The notes below the pieces were generated by a model, which searched no databases, was not told where the DNA came from, and worked only from the letters and a program-made list of their open reading frames with translations. 64,000 nucleotides of DNA from Paraburkholderia sp. IMGN_8 (GTDB lineage Bacteria; Pseudomonadota; Gammaproteobacteria; Burkholderiales; Burkholderiaceae). Of the stretch, positions 1 through 7,967 are shown in pieces. Where the stretch lies: assembly GCF_038050405.1 (NCBI RefSeq), contig NZ_CP150901.1:248001-312000 (forward strand), read 5' to 3'. The position numbers were made by a program, and so were the translations under genes. Position 1 is the stretch's first letter, and every line of letters starts with the position of its first letter.

Positions 1-76
1 GACTTACTGTCCGGACCTCCTCCAGGAGAGAGGGCGGCCCCATTCTGCTCGCACTGCTCCCATATTGCCTACAAAT

Positions 77-769
77 ATGAACAGCTTAGATACGGTCATC
101 GAGACACTTCTTACAAACCTGAGCTTTGGCTTTCTACTTAACCATGCAATAAGAGCCGTCACAGATCTGTATACGTTCAAGGGTCTCGTGCTCATCCCCG
201 TTTTGTGGTGGATATGGTTCCAACCTGGCGAGCGTCGCGAATGGCAGCGCGAAATTGTCATCGCAACGATCGTGAGTGGTCTGTTGGCACTCGCTACGGG
301 AAGACTACTCGCTGATTTATTGCCATTCCGGGTACGTCCTGTCTACGACCCCAACCTCAATCTGCACTTTGCATTTGACCCGCAACGGGATGCCGTGCTG
401 ACAACATGGAGTTCGTTTCCGAGCGATCACGCAATGCTGTGGATGTCGGTCGCGACAGGCATTTTCATTGTCTGGCGCCGAGTTGGTGTGCTGGCGCTTC
501 TGTACACCGTTATCTTCATTTGCATCCCGCGCGCCTATCTCGGCTATCACCACCCGACCGATTTACTCGCGGGGGCCGCGATTGGGATCGCCATTACCTA
601 CGTCATGACGCGGGACTCCGTTAGAGCGCGTTATGCGCCTCAATCGTTGCGATGGATTGAACGCTACCCAGGACAGTTTTCGATGCTGGCGTTCGTCCTT
701 TGCCTCGAACTGGTCACCCAGTTCGACGAACTACGGAAGTTAGCGAGCTCCGCTTCCAAATTTCTGTGA
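77..769 (+). CDS. PAP2-family membrane phosphatase
   Basis: A 230-residue integral membrane protein of the PAP2 / undecaprenyl-diphosphatase-like superfamily, which removes phosphate from lipid (pyro)phosphates at the inner membrane. Visible motifs are an RP pair near residues 87-88, PSDHA at 115-119 (the PSGH-type motif) and RAYLGYHHPTD at 152-162, which fits R-x5-H-x3-D with the catalytic His158. Hydrophobic segments lie near 35-50, 60-75, 120-150 and 165-180. I start at the ATG at 77; a TTG four codons upstream is also open. The first motif is imperfect because Lys is not at its usual spacing. It stands alone; the true substrate (undecaprenyl pyrophosphate, phosphatidate or other) cannot be told from sequence. 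Confidence 0.85.
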   Translation: MNSLDTVIETLLTNLSFGFLLNHAIRAVTDLYTFKGLVLIPVLWWIWFQPGERREWQREIVIATIVSGLLALATGRLLADLLPFRVRPVYDPNLNLHFAFDPQRDAVLTTWSSFPSDHAMLWMSVATGIFIVWRRVGVLALLYTVIFICIPRAYLGYHHPTDLLAGAAIGIAITYVMTRDSVRARYAPQSLRWIERYPGQFSMLAFVLCLELVTQFDELRKLASSASKFL

Positions 770-1260
770 TTCCTTTCATCCCCCGCAATATTACCTGGAG
801 CCATCCGGAACAACATCGGCCGCGTTGGACCTGTCGAACTCGAAGAGCGGTACGCAACCACTTCCCGGGATCTCAGCGCGTTATGTTGACTTCCCGAATT
901 CGTGATTTCAAAAACCCCGCCGACTCAGGAAGAGTCATTCTCCCGTTCATCTAACGGCTCTCCTCTCAAGGTGCCTGGAAAATCTGGCTAAAGATTGGCT
1001 TTTCGGACGCCGTTAAGCGTATAACGCCACGAGGTACCGCGACCGGAGGTTTTGTCGTGTCCGGCCCTCGCGTCAATCGGTGCAGGCGTAAATTGGCGAT
1101 ATTAAGATAAGCTTGTGTGGCTAAAAGCGCTAACTGGTTGCGCGGAGGCGGCGGGGCGCCACCTCGGCACTCGCCCGAAACTCAGCTGCGAGATCGTTGC
1201 GACCGGTTTCTCGTTGCCGGATCGCATCCTCATCGTCCTACTTTGCCACGGGATCACGAT
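770..1260. other. intergenic region before the AraC gene
   Basis: About 490 bases without a convincing gene. Open frames here are short and run into the AraC-type gene by upstream extension only. No strong hairpin or repeat was recognised. Confidence 0.5.
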
Positions 1261-2250
1261 ATGCTCGCGAATGGCATCGCTTACAACCGATTCGATGTTT
1301 CCGGGCTGCCGCCGCAACAGCAATTGCTGGCTTATTGGGAGCAGCTTGGCCAGATTATCGAGATCGTGCCGTTGCGTGAGCAGGTTCTACAGCCCTTTAT
1401 CTGCATCAACGACCGTTACGACATCGGCGAATTCCGTATCAGCGACACCTATACCGATCACGTCATGATCGAACGCACCGTCGCCCGCATTTCGCGCGAT
1501 AGCGCGCGCGGCATCGGTTTTACCATCTTCCTGGACGGTGAAGCTCATTCGGCAACGACGCTCGCCAAGAAGCGCGAGTACCTCTTGTGTGGGGGCAGCG
1601 TACTTGCCACCGACTTTGAACAACCCATACGTTTGCGGCGGCAGGCGTGCCGGTACATCACGCTCGTTGTGCCCTCCAACCTGCTGCGACACGTGTTCTC
1701 TGACCCGGGAGCACTACACGGACGCGTGCTCGACCCGAGCAGGCCTGCCACGCGGCTTATCGTCGAGTGCGCTACGACGCTAGTCGAGAACTTCCGATAC
1801 ATGCCGTTCGAGGATGGTCATCGCAAGCTCACCGGCCTCATTGAACTGATCGCAGCCGCATTCGGGGAAGAGGCTGGTTTGAGTGGCAGCAAACGAGCCG
1901 TCGGCCGTGCGCTCATGTTCGAATATACGCGACGCTACGTTCGCGAAAACATACAGGAATACGAACTATCGCCCGATAGCGTAATTGAATCGTTGGGGCT
2001 CCCACGCAGCACGATTTATCGGCTATTCGAACATGAAGGCGGGCTTGGTGCTTATATCCGTCATCTTCGCTTGCGCGCCGCCGCAGACGAGCTCGTTCGA
2101 TTTCCGAACGTTCCGATCAAGGACGTTGGCTATTCAGTCGGCTTTAAAAGCGCATCCGACTTTACGCGTGCCTTTCGGCGCGCCTACGAGATAACACCTC
2201 AAGAAATGCGCCTGAACGACTACCGATATCTTCATGCTGAACAGCGGTAG
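1261..2250 (+). CDS. AraC-family transcriptional regulator
   Basis: A 329-residue regulator with a non-conserved N-terminal sensor domain resembling the AraC-binding-like group (IGFTIFLDGEA, residues ~85-95) and a C-terminal AraC/XylS double helix-turn-helix from about residue 225. The second HTH reads IKDVGYSVGFKSASDFTRAF, followed by the family's ITPQEMR motif. The frame is open further upstream to a GTG at 1117, but that extension is Arg/Pro-rich and unlike the family, so I choose the ATG at 1261. It converges on the LacI gene, with a perfect palindrome between the two. No catabolic operon lies immediately beside it on its own strand, so its targets are unknown. Confidence 0.85.
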   Translation: MLANGIAYNRFDVSGLPPQQQLLAYWEQLGQIIEIVPLREQVLQPFICINDRYDIGEFRISDTYTDHVMIERTVARISRDSARGIGFTIFLDGEAHSATTLAKKREYLLCGGSVLATDFEQPIRLRRQACRYITLVVPSNLLRHVFSDPGALHGRVLDPSRPATRLIVECATTLVENFRYMPFEDGHRKLTGLIELIAAAFGEEAGLSGSKRAVGRALMFEYTRRYVRENIQEYELSPDSVIESLGLPRSTIYRLFEHEGGLGAYIRHLRLRAAADELVRFPNVPIKDVGYSVGFKSASDFTRAFRRAYEITPQEMRLNDYRYLHAEQR

Positions 2251-2266
2251 CCAGCCGTATCGGCGT

Positions 2267-2294
2267 CTATCACTGCCTGCGCAGGCAGTGATAG
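2267..2294. terminator. 28-bp perfect palindrome between convergent regulators
   Basis: Positions 2267-2280 (CTATCACTGCCTGC) are exactly complementary to 2281-2294. It sits 16 bases after the AraC stop and about 80 bases after the LacI stop on the other strand, so a bidirectional terminator hairpin is the simplest reading. It lacks a T-run on either side, so an operator or a rho-assisted terminator remains possible. Confidence 0.5.
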
Positions 2295-2374
2295 TCGATC
2301 TCGCAAGGTCCGCTCTTCGGTACAAAGCGGACGTGCCATTTCATCGTTTAAGCGGCGTCGGAACGCCCAGAACT

Positions 2375-3421
2375 TCAAGGAGATACCGTCGCTCGAGCTG
2401 TGGACCCTCGAACGATAAGCTTCGGAGGCGATGTGTGGATGACCGTTGACTCGTTCGCCCGCCCGGCCATGAGCTCGATGAGAAGGCCTATCCCCTGCTC
2501 GGCCAGTTCGGCCGTTGGTATCGCGACAGTAGTCAGGCCCGGGCGCGATTGGCGTGCGGGGATAATATCGGTGATGCTCACAATGGATAAATCGTCGGGC
2601 ACCGAGTATCCAAGGTCCGATGCAGCGTTCAACACACCAAGCGCCGGAAGGTCGTTGGAGACAAAGAGCGCCGTCAGGTCGGGACGGGCCGAAAGCAAAT
2701 GCTTTGCAGCTTCGTAGCCGTCTTCGAAGGAATCCTGTGTGAATCGCTCGTCCGCTGCTAAATGCCGAATTCTGGCTTCTCGCATGACCTCCCGAAACCC
2801 ATCATATCGTGCTCGGTGGATTCCGTTTCTCGAGCTACCAATAATAGCGCCGATGCGCCGGTGCCCATATTCAACCAGGTGCTGTGCGGCGAGTTTGCCC
2901 GCACCCTTTGAATCGAACGTGACGCACGGAATGCCAGGCGGTTCGTCTGGCAGTTCCCACACGGATATGACCACCGGAACGCCTCGACGCTGGAGCCTGC
3001 GTAGCTCGTCAATCGGTAGGTCCGCATAGTTCGCAACGAGAACCCCATCGGAAAGAGAGCCGGCGACTTGCTCCAGGAAACGCGTACCGCGGTCCGGCTC
3101 ATGGTCTGTGTTGCAGACGAGCAGATGGCGCTGGTGCTTTAACGCTGACAGATTCGCCGCGAGCGTAAATTCCGGATAGAACGGGTTGGTGATGCAACTG
3201 AGCATCAACGCAAGAGTCGGCGCCTTGCGTTCCACGAGTGCGCGTGCCGTAAGGTTCGGCCGGTAGCCTTGGCGCTCTACCACCTCGAGAACTCGCTGCC
3301 GCGTCTCTTCACTCACGCGTCCCCGACCGCGCAACACATTCGAGACGGTCATGACCGAGACGCCAGCGTGTTCAGCTACGTCCTTGATCGTCGCGGCAGG
3401 GGTGAATTGTTTGCTGCTCAT
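2375..3421 (-). CDS. LacI-family transcriptional repressor
   Basis: A 348-residue LacI/GalR regulator. The N-terminal HTH reads TIKDVAEHAGVSVMTVSNVL (residues 11-30), followed by the hinge-proximal RPNLTARAL. The rest is a periplasmic-binding-protein-like effector domain (NPFYPEF, VVISVW, HRRIGAIIG, ALFVSNDLPALGVL). The frame is open to 3562, but the ATG at 3421 places the HTH at the usual distance from the N-terminus. It is divergent from the sugar ABC operon and beta-galactosidase that start at 3642, so repression of that operon, relieved by a galactoside or a breakdown product, is the likely job. That role is inference from position. Confidence 0.9.
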   Translation of the reverse strand: MSSKQFTPAATIKDVAEHAGVSVMTVSNVLRGRGRVSEETRQRVLEVVERQGYRPNLTARALVERKAPTLALMLSCITNPFYPEFTLAANLSALKHQRHLLVCNTDHEPDRGTRFLEQVAGSLSDGVLVANYADLPIDELRRLQRRGVPVVISVWELPDEPPGIPCVTFDSKGAGKLAAQHLVEYGHRRIGAIIGSSRNGIHRARYDGFREVMREARIRHLAADERFTQDSFEDGYEAAKHLLSARPDLTALFVSNDLPALGVLNAASDLGYSVPDDLSIVSITDIIPARQSRPGLTTVAIPTAELAEQGIGLLIELMAGRANESTVIHTSPPKLIVRGSTARATVSP

Positions 3422-3580
3422 AGTAAAAACACTCTTCGGCGAAGCTGCAACAGGATTTTTAGCATCATTCAATCGACGCGACACGGCGTTGTCAATCATA
3501 TTGCCCATGAAAAAGCTCTTGCGCCTGTCGGGAAACGGGCGTAGAGTCCATCGCAAATACAAGGACAGTTGCTCCCGGTC

Positions 3581-3600
3581 AGGCCTCGCGGCCTTTTTTT
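3581..3600 (+). terminator. short intrinsic-terminator-like hairpin in the LacI/ABC intergenic region
   Basis: AGGCC, a 4-base loop (TCGC), GGCCT, then a run of seven T (3594-3600). It points towards the ABC operon and lies 41 bases before its first start codon. No gene on this strand ends upstream, so it could attenuate leader transcription into the operon. The stem is only 5 bp. Confidence 0.45.
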
Positions 3601-3612
3601 AAACCCCGTTGG

Positions 3613-3624
3613 TGTAACGTTAAA
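3613..3624. promoter_or_regulatory. candidate LacI-family operator
   Basis: TGTAACGTTAAA contains the palindrome TAACGTTA with the central CG typical of LacI/GalR operators. It lies 17 bases before the ATP-binding gene, between that gene and the divergent lacI-type repressor. No second half-site was confirmed. Confidence 0.35.
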
Positions 3625-3641
3625 TCAAGCTGGACGGAGAC

Positions 3642-4796
3642 ATGGCAGCCATCACACTGAGAAGCGTGACTAAGGCGTATGGAGAGCACGCGCCTGTACT
3701 ACGCGGAATCGACCTTGATATCGGGGAAAACGAGTTCTGTGTTTTCCTGGGGCCATCTGGCTGCGGGAAGTCGACGCTGCTGCGCATCATTGCTGGACTC
3801 GAAGACGCGACGTCTGGTGACGTGCACATTGGTGGGAAGCTCGTGAGCGCCGTACCCCCTGCCAAACGAGGGGTAGCGATGGTCTTTCAAAGCTACGCCT
3901 TGTTTCCCCACATGACCGTCGAACAGAACATGGGGTTCGGCTTGAAGTTGGCCGGTCTGCCCGCGGGCGAAATCACGCAAAAGGTCAACCAGGCGGCGAA
4001 GATACTGCAATTGGATGTTCTGCTCAATAGAAAACCAGCGGCGCTCTCCGGTGGCCAACGCCAACGCGTCGCCATCGGCAGAGCGATCGTGCGCGAGCCG
4101 GGCGTGTTCCTGTTTGATGAACCGCTCTCGAACCTCGACGCAATGCTTCGGGGCCAGACACGCGTCGAGATCGCGAGGCTCCATCGTCAATTCGCGCAAG
4201 CCAGTACAGTCTACGTTACTCACGATCAGGTAGAAGCCATGACACTCGGGGACAAGATTGTCCTGTTGCGTGCCGGGCAAGACGCTGAGCGCTTCGGCAG
4301 CATCGCGCAGGTCGGTTCACCGTTGGAACTTTATCACCGTCCAGACAGCCGATTCGTCGCCGAGTTCATCGGCAGCCCGAAGATGAACTTTCTATCTGCG
4401 TCGGTCATATCCTTGGGGTCCCAAGATGTCACCGTGAAATTGACGAAGTCCAACGACGTAGTGGTGGCGAAGGTCGATGGTTCGCCCCTGGAGGTCGGGC
4501 AATCGGTTACGGTCGGAATCCGACCTGAACACATCGAGAATGCCTCGCTTCGCGACACCTCAACGGCCCCTGAACCTCACGGGGAGATGCAAGTTTTGTG
4601 GCGCGATGTCGCTCTGGTCGAACGACTCGGTGAGCACAGCTATCTGCACGCCGATGACCCCGGCGGAACGACAATCATTGCAAAGCAGCCAGGCGACGCG
4701 AACCACCTGACCGGCGCTCGCGTCGCACTGGCCTTCAGGTCCCATTCTTGCCACATGTTCACCGCCGACGGCCGCGCAGTGCCGAAACTTCAATAG
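3642..4796 (+). CDS. sugar ABC transporter ATP-binding protein (MalK/UgpC type)
   Basis: A 384-residue ATPase that powers uptake through the permeases encoded downstream. Walker A is GPSGCGKST (37-45), the Q-loop is at Q83, the signature LSGGQRQR starts at 135, Walker B is VFLFDE (155-160) and the switch is H194 in VTHDQVEAM. The C-terminal third is the TOBE/regulatory domain typical of carbohydrate CUT1 importers (FIGSPKMNFL, GIRPEHI). It is first in an operon with the binding protein (20 bases on), two permeases and a GH42 galactosidase. MalK-type ATPases often serve several oligosaccharide systems, but linkage to lacI and GH42 points to galactosides. Confidence 0.95.
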   Translation: MAAITLRSVTKAYGEHAPVLRGIDLDIGENEFCVFLGPSGCGKSTLLRIIAGLEDATSGDVHIGGKLVSAVPPAKRGVAMVFQSYALFPHMTVEQNMGFGLKLAGLPAGEITQKVNQAAKILQLDVLLNRKPAALSGGQRQRVAIGRAIVREPGVFLFDEPLSNLDAMLRGQTRVEIARLHRQFAQASTVYVTHDQVEAMTLGDKIVLLRAGQDAERFGSIAQVGSPLELYHRPDSRFVAEFIGSPKMNFLSASVISLGSQDVTVKLTKSNDVVVAKVDGSPLEVGQSVTVGIRPEHIENASLRDTSTAPEPHGEMQVLWRDVALVERLGEHSYLHADDPGGTTIIAKQPGDANHLTGARVALAFRSHSCHMFTADGRAVPKLQ

Positions 4797-4816
4797 AACG
4801 ACATCCGGAGACATCG

Positions 4817-6052
4817 ATGAAACGACTGCTTGTGCTCTCAGCCTTGGGTGCGACCCTCTCTTTCGCGAGTGTGGTCGATGCGGGGACTCTCCAGTTGAAT
4901 ATCGCTTTCAAAGGCGCCGACCAGCGCGCGGTATGGGAGCGGCTGATTCAGGGATTCGAAAAGGCCAACCCGGATGTGACGGCGAAAGTCGCATTCGTCG
5001 AGGAAGAGACGTACAAGGTGCAGCTTCCCGGTTGGTTGACATCGGTCGCACCCGACGTGATTAATTGGCATGAAGGCGAGCGCATGGCCTACTACGCACG
5101 CCGTGGTTTGCTCGAAGACCAGTCTGCGGATTGGCAAAAGAACGACTGGAACACGCAGTTCGCGTCACTCAAGACTGCGTCCTCGTACGATGGCAAGCAA
5201 TATGCGATGCCTACGCAGTATTTTGCGTGGGGGCTGTTCTACAGGAAGGATCTGTTCGAGAAAGCTGGTATCAAAGGTGAACCGGCCACGTGGGACGAGT
5301 TTCTTGAGGCGTGTCGTAAGCTCAAAGCGGCGGGTATTGCGCCGATTGCAGTGGGTGGGCGCGACTCATGGACGCTGGCAGCGTGGTTTGATTACCTCGA
5401 CCTCCGCATGAATGGTTACGACTTCCACATGCAACTCATGAACGGTGACATTCAGTACACCGACGCCCGCGTGAAGAAGGTCTATCTGGCGTGGAAAACG
5501 CTCATTGATAGTAAATACTTCATCGACAACCCGCTCTCCTACAGTCTCGACTCCGTGCAGCCGCTCTATATTCAAGGCCAGGCAGCGATGATGTTGATGG
5601 GCACATTCCTCTCGCCCGGTTTGCCCCCTGCGACGAAGACACAGACAGGCTTTTTCCGGTTTCCGACGGTCGACCCCAAAATTGCCGCTGCAGAGGACGG
5701 CTCTGCCGAATGCCTCAATATTCCAAAGAGGGCTGCGAACAAGACTGACGCTCGAAAATTCCTTGCGTTCATAGGCCGACCGAATATCGACGGGGAACTC
5801 GCAAAGGGCGTAGGTACGCTGCCGGCCAACAATCAGTCTGCAATGCCTGAAGACCCGATTGCAAAAATCGGCTTCCAGATTCTCTCGAAGACCACCGGCG
5901 GTGTCGCACAATTCTATGACCGTGACATGACCAAGGAAATGGCCGATGAGGGCATGAAGGGTATGCAGCGGTTCATCAGCGATCCGTCCAAGCTCGACGA
6001 GATTCTTGGACAACTCGAAAAGACGCGCAAGCGCATTTACAACAAGTCTTAA
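4817..6052 (+). CDS. sugar ABC transporter substrate-binding protein
   Basis: A 411-residue periplasmic binding protein of the CUT1 family (MalE/UgpB/MsmE-like). The N-terminal signal peptide MKRLLVLSALGATLSFASVV ends near an Asp-Ala-Gly cleavage site. The mature start has the family's core (LQLNIAFKGADQ, VTAKVAFVEEETYK, PDVINWHEGERM). I start at ATG 4817, which gives a clean signal peptide; the frame is open further upstream inside the ATPase gene. It should capture the imported galactoside in the periplasm. Operon position between ATPase and permeases supports this. Exact ligand unknown. Confidence 0.93.
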   Translation: MKRLLVLSALGATLSFASVVDAGTLQLNIAFKGADQRAVWERLIQGFEKANPDVTAKVAFVEEETYKVQLPGWLTSVAPDVINWHEGERMAYYARRGLLEDQSADWQKNDWNTQFASLKTASSYDGKQYAMPTQYFAWGLFYRKDLFEKAGIKGEPATWDEFLEACRKLKAAGIAPIAVGGRDSWTLAAWFDYLDLRMNGYDFHMQLMNGDIQYTDARVKKVYLAWKTLIDSKYFIDNPLSYSLDSVQPLYIQGQAAMMLMGTFLSPGLPPATKTQTGFFRFPTVDPKIAAAEDGSAECLNIPKRAANKTDARKFLAFIGRPNIDGELAKGVGTLPANNQSAMPEDPIAKIGFQILSKTTGGVAQFYDRDMTKEMADEGMKGMQRFISDPSKLDEILGQLEKTRKRIYNKS

Positions 6053-6068
6053 CAGTGCGAGGCTTGCC

Positions 6069-7016
6069 ATGGCTACAGCCGAGACGAGAACGTCAGTGCG
6101 AGAGAGTTCGCCCACAGACCAGCCTTCTCGCACCAAACGCGCGTTGGCGGGACGGCAGGCTACACCTCTGGCGAGCAGGCGCAAGCGAGCAGCCTTCCTG
6201 TTCCTGCTGCCCGCTTGCGCGATGTTTTGCATGTATGTGATTTACCCGATCATCAGCAGCATCGTGCTCAGTTTTTATAACTGGGATGGCATGAGCGACA
6301 AGGTCTTTGTGGGATTCGCGAACTACAGGGAGCTCTTTCATACCGACACGTTCTACATCGCACTGGAAAACAACTTGTTGTGGCTTGTGCTCTTTCTGCT
6401 TGCGCCACCTCTGGGACTGGTCTTCGCGCTATATCTGAACCAAAGCGTTAGAGGCATGCGGCTGGTCAAGTCGCTATTCTTCTCGCCTTTCGTGCTGTCC
6501 GGAGTGGTGGTTGGCCTTGTCTTCAGCTGGTTCTATGACCCGGCCTTTGGTCTTTTGAAGGTGTTCGTTGGGCACGGAATACCCATTCTCGGTGACGAAC
6601 ACTACGCAACGTTCGGAATCATCGCGGCAGCATTATGGCCACAGATTCCGTTCTGCATGCTGCTTTATCTAACCAACCTAACAAGCATCAATCCCGAAAT
6701 CGTTGAGGCAGGTCGCATGGAGGGGGCAACAGGTTGGTCTCTCTTGTGGCACGTCGTACTGCCTCAGTTGAGGCCCGCTACCTTCCTGTCCGTCGTATTG
6801 ACCATCATTGGTGCGTTGCGTAGTTTCGACCTCATCGCTGTTATGACCGGCGGTGGTCCATTCGATAGCTCGACTGTGCTTGCGTATTTCATGTATGACC
6901 AGGCCATCAAGTACTTCCGATTCGGTTATTCGGCGGCCATTGCGGTTGTGTTGTTTCTCATCATGCTGGTTTTCATCGTGTATCAGCTGCGCCGCCTCCT
7001 CCACGTGGAACGGTAA
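6069..7016 (+). CDS. sugar ABC transporter permease (MalF/LacF type)
   Basis: A 315-residue inner-membrane permease with six or so hydrophobic segments. The first is at about residues 40-70 (FLFLLPACAMFCMYVIYPII). The cytoplasmic EAA loop reads EAGRMEGATGWSLLWHVVLP, which contacts the ATPase. The start at ATG 6069 gives a 40-residue Arg/Thr-rich cytoplasmic tail. An open frame extends into the preceding gene without a better start. It pairs with the next permease. Confidence 0.92.
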   Translation: MATAETRTSVRESSPTDQPSRTKRALAGRQATPLASRRKRAAFLFLLPACAMFCMYVIYPIISSIVLSFYNWDGMSDKVFVGFANYRELFHTDTFYIALENNLLWLVLFLLAPPLGLVFALYLNQSVRGMRLVKSLFFSPFVLSGVVVGLVFSWFYDPAFGLLKVFVGHGIPILGDEHYATFGIIAAALWPQIPFCMLLYLTNLTSINPEIVEAGRMEGATGWSLLWHVVLPQLRPATFLSVVLTIIGALRSFDLIAVMTGGGPFDSSTVLAYFMYDQAIKYFRFGYSAAIAVVLFLIMLVFIVYQLRRLLHVER

Positions 7017-7032
7017 CGAAGGAAGATTATCT

Positions 7033-7884
7033 ATGTATCCAACTCCCGTTAGCAGATGGAGCCCAGTTGGACGGACTGTCTACAAGGCTTCTTTACCGGT
7101 TGCACTCGTCATCTGGCTACTTCCGTTGTTCGCAGTTCTGGTGACTTCCGTTCGCTCGTCAAGCGAGCTCATGAAGGGAAATTATTGGGGTTGGCCAGAG
7201 GGATTCGCCTTCTTCGAGAACTTCAGGACAGTCCTCGTCGACTCCCCAATGCTTCACTACTTTCTGAATAGTTGCCTCATTACCGTGCCATCGGTGCTGG
7301 GCTCCATCGCTTTGGCTGCCATGGCGGGCTTTGCTCTTGCAACATACCCGTTCAAGGGGAACAACGCGATCCTTGGCGCATTTGTGGCAGGTAACTTTGT
7401 TCCCATTCAGGTCTTGATGATTCCCGTGCGCCAACTGACGCTGCAACTGGGATTGTTCAACACCCTTGAGGGGCTGATTCTCTTTCACGTGTCGTTTCAG
7501 ACAGGCTTCTGCACGCTGTTCCTGCGAAATTTCATCAAGGAACTGCCCTATGAGCTTGTCGAGGCTGCACGTATCGAAGGGGCAAATGAATGGCAACTAT
7601 TCTACAAAATTATCCTACCCCTTATTGCGCCTGCGCTCGCAGCGCTAGCGATTCTTGTCTTCACATTCGTGTGGAACGACTACTTCTGGGCGTTATGCCT
7701 GACGCAAGGTGATGATGCGGCGCCTATCACAGTGGGCGTCGCCGCGCTCAAAGGGCAGTGGACCACCGCCTGGAACCTCGTTTCCGCTGGCTCGCTACTT
7801 GCCGCCCTCCCGTCAGTCGTTTTGTTCTTTGCCATGCAGAAGCACTTCGTTGCCGGTCTGACCTTCGGCGCCACGAAGGGCTAA
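7033..7884 (+). CDS. sugar ABC transporter permease (MalG/LacG type)
   Basis: A 283-residue permease, second half of the transmembrane channel. It has an N-terminal hydrophobic helix (VALVIWLLPLFAVLV), the EAA loop EAARIEGANEWQLFYKIILP near residues 180-199, and a C-terminal AGLTFGATKG tail characteristic of MalG-like proteins. The start at ATG 7033 lies 17 bases after the preceding permease, with an upstream GAAGGAAG ribosome-binding sequence. Confidence 0.92.
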   Translation: MYPTPVSRWSPVGRTVYKASLPVALVIWLLPLFAVLVTSVRSSSELMKGNYWGWPEGFAFFENFRTVLVDSPMLHYFLNSCLITVPSVLGSIALAAMAGFALATYPFKGNNAILGAFVAGNFVPIQVLMIPVRQLTLQLGLFNTLEGLILFHVSFQTGFCTLFLRNFIKELPYELVEAARIEGANEWQLFYKIILPLIAPALAALAILVFTFVWNDYFWALCLTQGDDAAPITVGVAALKGQWTTAWNLVSAGSLLAALPSVVLFFAMQKHFVAGLTFGATKG

Positions 7885-7967
7885 GCAAGCCGTTCATTCC
7901 ATATTCAATGCGAGCGATGGGCTCGTAGGGCGCGCTGCGTCCATAACATCCATAAAGGAACAATTCC

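Noticed and set aside
5366..6232. Long open frame on the minus strand opposite the binding-protein gene
   Set aside because: Arg/Leu-rich shadow with no homology; the plus strand encodes a clear ABC binding protein and permease start.
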